This document shows, one piece after another, positions 59,666 to 64,000 of a DNA stretch of 64,000 bases (position 1 is its first letter; each line of letters begins with the position of its first letter). Made by a program: the position numbers and the translations under genes. The DNA is from Branchiostoma floridae (taxonomy: Eukaryota; Chordata; Leptocardii; Amphioxiformes; Branchiostomatidae), in contig NC_049997.1 of the NCBI RefSeq assembly GCF_000003815.2, forward strand, positions 9,511,060-9,575,059, in the 5' to 3' direction. Below the pieces are notes generated by a model that was not told where the DNA came from, did no database searches, and saw only the letters and a program-made list of their open reading frames with translations.

Positions 59666-62600
59666 ATGTGGATTGCAAAGTTTGTCCTGCTTGTCACCAT
59701 ACAGGTGGGCGTGACACAGGGTCAACCAGGGTGCCCTCAAAATTGCTTCTGCTACCCTAATAATGTTGCCTACTGTCGTAACTTGGACTCCATGCCTGTA
59801 CTTGGCCTGAGCCCTCGTACTAAAGGACTACTCGTCGCAGACAGTTCCTTCACGACTATTCCAAAGAATGCCTTCATGGGTCTTCCATATCTTGTAGAGT
59901 TGAACATCACAGAGACCCTTCTCACAAGTATTCACCCAGATGCCTTCAATGGGTTAAAGAAACTTCAACTGCTGGACCTGTCAAACAACAAACTCAAGGC
60001 CTTTCCTAAAGGAGCCATGGATAAAGTTGGGGCAAAGCTTAAGTCTCTAAACCTCGGTGGTAACTGGCTCGCAGGAAGTCTTACAGCAGAGTCCTTTAAA
60101 GGTATGGAGGCTCTTGAGGGACTCTATCTGTATAATACAAATTTTACAACAATCGAAGATGGGCTCTTTGCCAGTCTGAAGAAACTTTCAGTACTGGATC
60201 TCTCCAAAAACAACTTTGAATCTCTTCCTGAGGGAGCAATCAAGGGACTTGACAACTTGAAGGAAATTGTCATGTTTGGAAACCCTTTCACTTGTGACAA
60301 AGATGCATCCTGGCTTAGTGGTTGGATTGAGAAGAACCCGCCTGAGATCGGTGCTGGTCCCACCTGTATGGATCCTCCACGTTTTGCTGGGTATGCAGCA
60401 GCCGGACTTTCAAGTGAAGTACTTTCAGCTGAGTATAACCAGACAACCATTGACTGCACTGTTAAACCAACACCACCTCCAGATACCCTGAATGGGGAGG
60501 ATGATGGACGCCCTCCTCCTGTCAAAATCATCAAAGGTCTCATCTGGAAGTGTCCAAGCACTTACGTCCTCAAAGCAGGGCAGTTTGAGGAGTACACTGA
60601 CCTTGAGGAGCTGGACATCAGTGGCAATGGCATTATTGACATTGAACCTGGAGCATTCAGTTCCCTCAACAAGCTGAAGGTTCTCTACCTGAGCGAAAAC
60701 TCCATCAAGCGCATCAAACCATCAGTTATGAATGACCTGAAGAGTGTTGAGGTACTGGATGTGTCAGACAACAAGATGACATACCTTCCAGCTGATATCA
60801 AAGAGCGACTGCCAAAGATCAAGTTCATCGTAGGCTACAATAATCCATGGTCCTGTGACTGCAACCTGGCTGCCAACATGGACTTGATTGCACACTACTT
60901 CCATGAAATTCCTGCCATCTGTGCTGCTCCCCAAGAGTTGGAAGGTCGGGAAGTGCGAGAAGTTCCTGAAGAGGCAATGATCTGCACCCCTCCAGTCATC
61001 ACCTTCATTGATGAATATGTGACTGTGAAAGAAGGTGGTGATGCTTTCCTGAACTGTGAGATAACTGGCCTTCCCATTCCACCTGCACGGTGGAAAACAC
61101 CTGATGGCAAGGTTGTCACCATTGACGAACCAGTTGGAAATAAGGAAGTTCTGGACAATGGGACCCTTTGGATCAAGAATGCCGTAGCTGATGACGGTGG
61201 TAACTACGTGTGCATTGCTGACAATGGTGGTGGCGTAGATATGAGAAATGCCACACTGCGCGTTTGTCCCAGAGTTTGTCGATGTCTGGACATCTTGACA
61301 GTCCACTGCTTCGAAGCTGATATTTCAAAGATTCCAGCTGATACTCGTTTATTCCTAATGCTGGGTACTGACCTAGCTGAGGTAAAGAAGGACCTGTTCA
61401 AAGATTTGAAGGACTTGGAAGAGCTGGATCTGGACAATAATCAAATCACGGACATTGAAGTTGGATCATTTGACAGTCTGGAAAACTTACGTTTGCTGTT
61501 CCTGTACAGGAATGCTATAGAAAAACTATCATCTGGCTTATTCAAGGGCATGACTAATCTCCTACAGATCTATCTGTCCTCTAACAATATTACAACGATA
61601 GAGGATGGAGCATTTGAGGGACTTGAAAATCTACAGTTGATCCAGCTTCACGAGAATCATATTGAAGAGATTGGTGATGGTGCCTTCAAGGGACTTCCAA
61701 CTCTCATTGACTTGGACCTTCACCTTAACAACCTCACAGCCATCCCTGGGAAGGCCATCACATCGCTCAAAAACCTCAGGCGTGTGCAGCTTTTCGACAA
61801 CAAAATCAAGATGGTCAAGGAAGATGACTTCAAGGATTTGGAAAGCCTTCAGATGATCTATCTTCAGGACAATGAAATCCAGGTGGTTGAAAATGGTGCC
61901 TTTGCAAATCTGCCAGACTTGCAATGGTTGGACCTTTCAAACAATAAGATAGTAGTCATTCCTGCAGGTGTGTTCAAAGGACTTGATGCGCTGCAACGCC
62001 TGGACTTGAGCAACAATGCCCTCGTGACCTTACCTGCATCCCTCAGGACAGAGCTGCCATCCCTCAGGTTTGTAATTGCAGCTGGGAACCCCTGGCACTG
62101 CGACTGTAACATGATTCCTCTCCGAGGATGGTTCGGTTACTCACCCGATCAACCGCCTCCCCCGGGAGCAGGACCTGCCCAGGGGGACCCCCCTTTCCGG
62201 CCTTATTATGAGCCCGACCCCCTCCTCCTCTCCGAGTTCCTTGAGCACACTGGCCAGACACCCTTTCACCCTGTTGGGTACTACGCAGCCAGGAGAAGAC
62301 GCCAAGCGCCGGGCGGGTTTGCAACTTGCGCGACTCCGATAGCGTACGCCAACCAAGACACCAACACTATTCCCATCTCCAGCCTCATCTGCGAGGCCAT
62401 CCTCTTTGTCGAAAATGGGGCCGCTGTCCTCATCGGGGAGTCGGCGGAACTGCCTTGCAACATCTCCAAGGAGACCAGCATTGGCAAGTTCTGGGCAACA
62501 CCACAAGGAGCAGTGGTGAAGTTCGGAGGCAGCGTGAACAAGACGAAAGTGGCCGATGATGGCACCCTCACCATCGAGAAGGTGTCAGAGGATGACGCCG

Positions 62601-62920
62601 GGCCGTACGTGTGCGTGGGAGCAGAAGAACCCACCATATACTTCCTGAACTATGTAAGGGAAGTCACCACTCCACCACCTCCTCCTACCGAGCCACCAAA
62701 AGTAGAAGAAGAAGAAGAACCTGAACTGCCAGAAGAAGAAGAAGAACCCGGACCACCAGAAGAAGTGGAACCACCGCCGCGATTCCCACCACGAGGAGTC
62801 GACGAACCACTACCAACATTTCCCGATGGCGGACTACTGCCAGCACCCCCGGTTGGGATCCCGGACTTCCCAGATTTGCCCAGACCTCCACAACGACCAC
62901 CTTTCCGACCACGACCATAG
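59666..62920 (+). CDS. Secreted LRR-Ig protein B, intronless coding region
   Basis: The protein has 1084 residues and is a tandem paralogue of the gene at 52217 with the same domain order. Order: signal peptide (AKFVLLVTIQVGVTQG), LRRNT (CPQNCFC, Cys23), LRRs, LRRCT (Cys210), LRRs, LRRCT (NPWSCDCN, Cys397), Ig with both cysteines (Cys464 and Cys516), LRRNT (CPRVCRC, Cys534), about nine LRRs, LRRCT-like cap (Cys812), furin-like RRRR (to residue 879), second Ig, and a long C-terminal tail rich in Pro and Glu from about residue 1005. Gene A lacks that tail. The Tyr-rich linker of gene A is absent here. An acceptor 'cactctatag' at about 59617 suggests a 5' UTR intron. GC content rises clearly in the 3' third (about 62130-62900). 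No transmembrane segment was seen. Confidence 0.9.
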   Translation: MWIAKFVLLVTIQVGVTQGQPGCPQNCFCYPNNVAYCRNLDSMPVLGLSPRTKGLLVADSSFTTIPKNAFMGLPYLVELNITETLLTSIHPDAFNGLKKLQLLDLSNNKLKAFPKGAMDKVGAKLKSLNLGGNWLAGSLTAESFKGMEALEGLYLYNTNFTTIEDGLFASLKKLSVLDLSKNNFESLPEGAIKGLDNLKEIVMFGNPFTCDKDASWLSGWIEKNPPEIGAGPTCMDPPRFAGYAAAGLSSEVLSAEYNQTTIDCTVKPTPPPDTLNGEDDGRPPPVKIIKGLIWKCPSTYVLKAGQFEEYTDLEELDISGNGIIDIEPGAFSSLNKLKVLYLSENSIKRIKPSVMNDLKSVEVLDVSDNKMTYLPADIKERLPKIKFIVGYNNPWSCDCNLAANMDLIAHYFHEIPAICAAPQELEGREVREVPEEAMICTPPVITFIDEYVTVKEGGDAFLNCEITGLPIPPARWKTPDGKVVTIDEPVGNKEVLDNGTLWIKNAVADDGGNYVCIADNGGGVDMRNATLRVCPRVCRCLDILTVHCFEADISKIPADTRLFLMLGTDLAEVKKDLFKDLKDLEELDLDNNQITDIEVGSFDSLENLRLLFLYRNAIEKLSSGLFKGMTNLLQIYLSSNNITTIEDGAFEGLENLQLIQLHENHIEEIGDGAFKGLPTLIDLDLHLNNLTAIPGKAITSLKNLRRVQLFDNKIKMVKEDDFKDLESLQMIYLQDNEIQVVENGAFANLPDLQWLDLSNNKIVVIPAGVFKGLDALQRLDLSNNALVTLPASLRTELPSLRFVIAAGNPWHCDCNMIPLRGWFGYSPDQPPPPGAGPAQGDPPFRPYYEPDPLLLSEFLEHTGQTPFHPVGYYAARRRRQAPGGFATCATPIAYANQDTNTIPISSLICEAILFVENGAAVLIGESAELPCNISKETSIGKFWATPQGAVVKFGGSVNKTKVADDGTLTIEKVSEDDAGPYVCVGAEEPTIYFLNYVREVTTPPPPPTEPPKVEEEEEPELPEEEEEPGPPEEVEPPPRFPPRGVDEPLPTFPDGGLLPAPPVGIPDFPDLPRPPQRPPFRPRP

Positions 62921-63175
62921 CCAAGCAGAGGTAGTATAGTAGCTACATGTCTGACAACTGTCCTGACAAACTGTGAGTAACCACCAACCACAAAATCAAC
63001 ACTGTCGACAAGATTCTAGTATTCATTTGGCTGATTAGCATGTGACAATCACTTATTAATATTTGACTCAAACAGTTCTAAAAGTGCAGAAAGTCTTACA
63101 TGTACATGTAATTACTATTTCCTTGTTAACGCATATACTTTTTAAACTTTTCCAATCTATAAAATAGAAGTTCCT

Positions 63176-63531
63176 AAGGCCACACCAATTTAATTTCTTG
63201 GTTCACGGATTTTTTCATAAAAATGATGGAGCGAGAGGGCGAAATAAAAATAAAAATTGTAAAATGGTTGGGGTTAAGGTAAAGGCTAATCCAAAACATA
63301 AGGAAAAAAAAGTTTTCAGCTTGAAAAAGTACAAAAACACTATTATTGTACAGTAACAGCACCTGTACCCACACTTTAAGGAGCTTATAATATAAAGGCC
63401 AATTTACTACACCAGAAAGTTGATGAATGGTTTCATTAATGGTGAAAATTTGCTGAGTGGTAATTTTTATTTTTATTTTTTTTCCCAAAAAATAGGAGTG
63501 AGCGAATCCGTGAACCAAGTTGGTGTGACTT
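63176..63531. mobile_element. MITE with 'ggttcacggatt' inverted ends
   Basis: The left end 'aaggccacaccaattt' then 'cttggttcacggatt' is inverse to the right end 'aatccgtgaaccaag' then 'ttggtgtgactt'. Total about 356 bases, AT-rich centre with 'ataaaaataaaaatt' and its inverse. It lies in the 3' flank of LRR-Ig gene B. Confidence 0.8.
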
Positions 63532-63683
63532 AAAGGCGCTTTATTTTATTCTTCCAGTACCCATCAAAACAACGGCCATCAAAACATGAAAGCTACCATA
63601 GAAGTACAATGTACATGCAGTGCCTAGGCAGCAAAAACAAAGCGATTTTGAGACACTGGCTTTGGCATGGGTTTACTTACATG

Positions 63684-63919
63684 TACCCTGGGGGCCAGCC
63701 AGGATGGGCAGCTAGGACAGTTTATTCGGTGGCCCAAGACAGTCAGCCCATAAATTTCCTCTGGGAGTTTAAGCCCGAAGGAGGTCCACCTGCCCTAGGG
63801 ATAACTCCTTTGGGCTTAAACAACTCCCCTGGAGTGCCAATGTGATATCCACCGGCTGTTTGCCTTGGAAACCCCAACAAAACTTGCTAGCTACCCGATC
63901 CTGTCTGGCCCCCAGGGTA
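63684..63919. mobile_element. GC-richer MITE with 'taccctgggggccag' ends
   Basis: The left end, 'taccctgggggccagccagg' continuing 'atgggcagctag', matches the inverse of the right end at about 28 of 32 bases. A second nested hairpin sits inside ('gggagtttaagcccgaagga' with 'tcctttgggcttaaacaact'). Confidence 0.85.
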
Positions 63920-63929
63920 GAGTTTACTC

Positions 63930-64000
63930 TCATTGTGGTATAATATATCTCTTTCCTCCTCCCCCAGACATCTTAATTAATGATCTCCCACATGAAAACA
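63930..64000 (+). other. Window-edge copy of a sequence also seen at 45525-45570
   Basis: 'cccagacatcttaattaatg' then 'atctcccacatgaaaaca' resembles 'cccagatcttaatcaatgat' then 'ctcctacataaaaacaaa' near 45534. Both follow a C/T-rich tract and could be exon starts or a dispersed repeat. The window ends before this can be decided. Confidence 0.35.

Overview
This is an animal nuclear genome window, most likely from a cephalochordate (Branchiostoma, amphioxus). The evidence is intron-rich orthologues of vertebrate genes (V-ATPase subunit E, METTL22, TBC1D15), very dense small inverted-repeat transposons, and a tandem pair of secreted LRR-Ig proteins of a kind expanded in amphioxus. The species call is inference from style and repeat families, not from a search. 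One assembly gap lies at 6252-6859.

Layout. 1-3.98 kb: no gene, with one 1.1 kb non-autonomous element. 3981-8567 (minus): ATP6V1E, seven of about eight exons visible; the missing one should lie in the gap. It shares a compact divergent promoter with METTL22 (9258-10379, plus, single coding exon). 11008-28149 (plus): an unrecognised coiled-coil gene of at least 12 exons. Its large introns hold a striking array of about 14 diverged units in plus/minus/plus orientation blocks, interrupted by several transposons. 30673-37114: a 6.4 kb low-coding element whose ends recur, nearly identical, on an adjacent 317 bp miniature copy (37121-37437). It carries promoter-like sequence in its 5' end and a 2.1 kb minisatellite whose units encode two short hairpins with compensatory changes and splice-site-like signals. 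37598-43813 (minus): TBC1D15-like Rab GAP, C-terminal part including the whole TBC domain; its 5' exons were not found. 43.8-52.2 kb: transposon-rich, with one orphan exon-like ORF. 52217-55417 and 59666-62920 (plus): two intronless paralogous genes for large secreted LRR/Ig proteins with furin-like sites. The right edge is more transposon sequence.

The genes do not form a pathway. V-ATPase E (organelle acidification) and TBC1D15 (late endosome/mitochondrial Rab7 control) both act on the endolysosomal system, but their proximity is probably chance. The most unusual content is the 30.7-37.4 kb element and its hairpin minisatellite, the inverted-block intronic array, and the loss of an invariant Ig cysteine in one of the two LRR-Ig paralogues.
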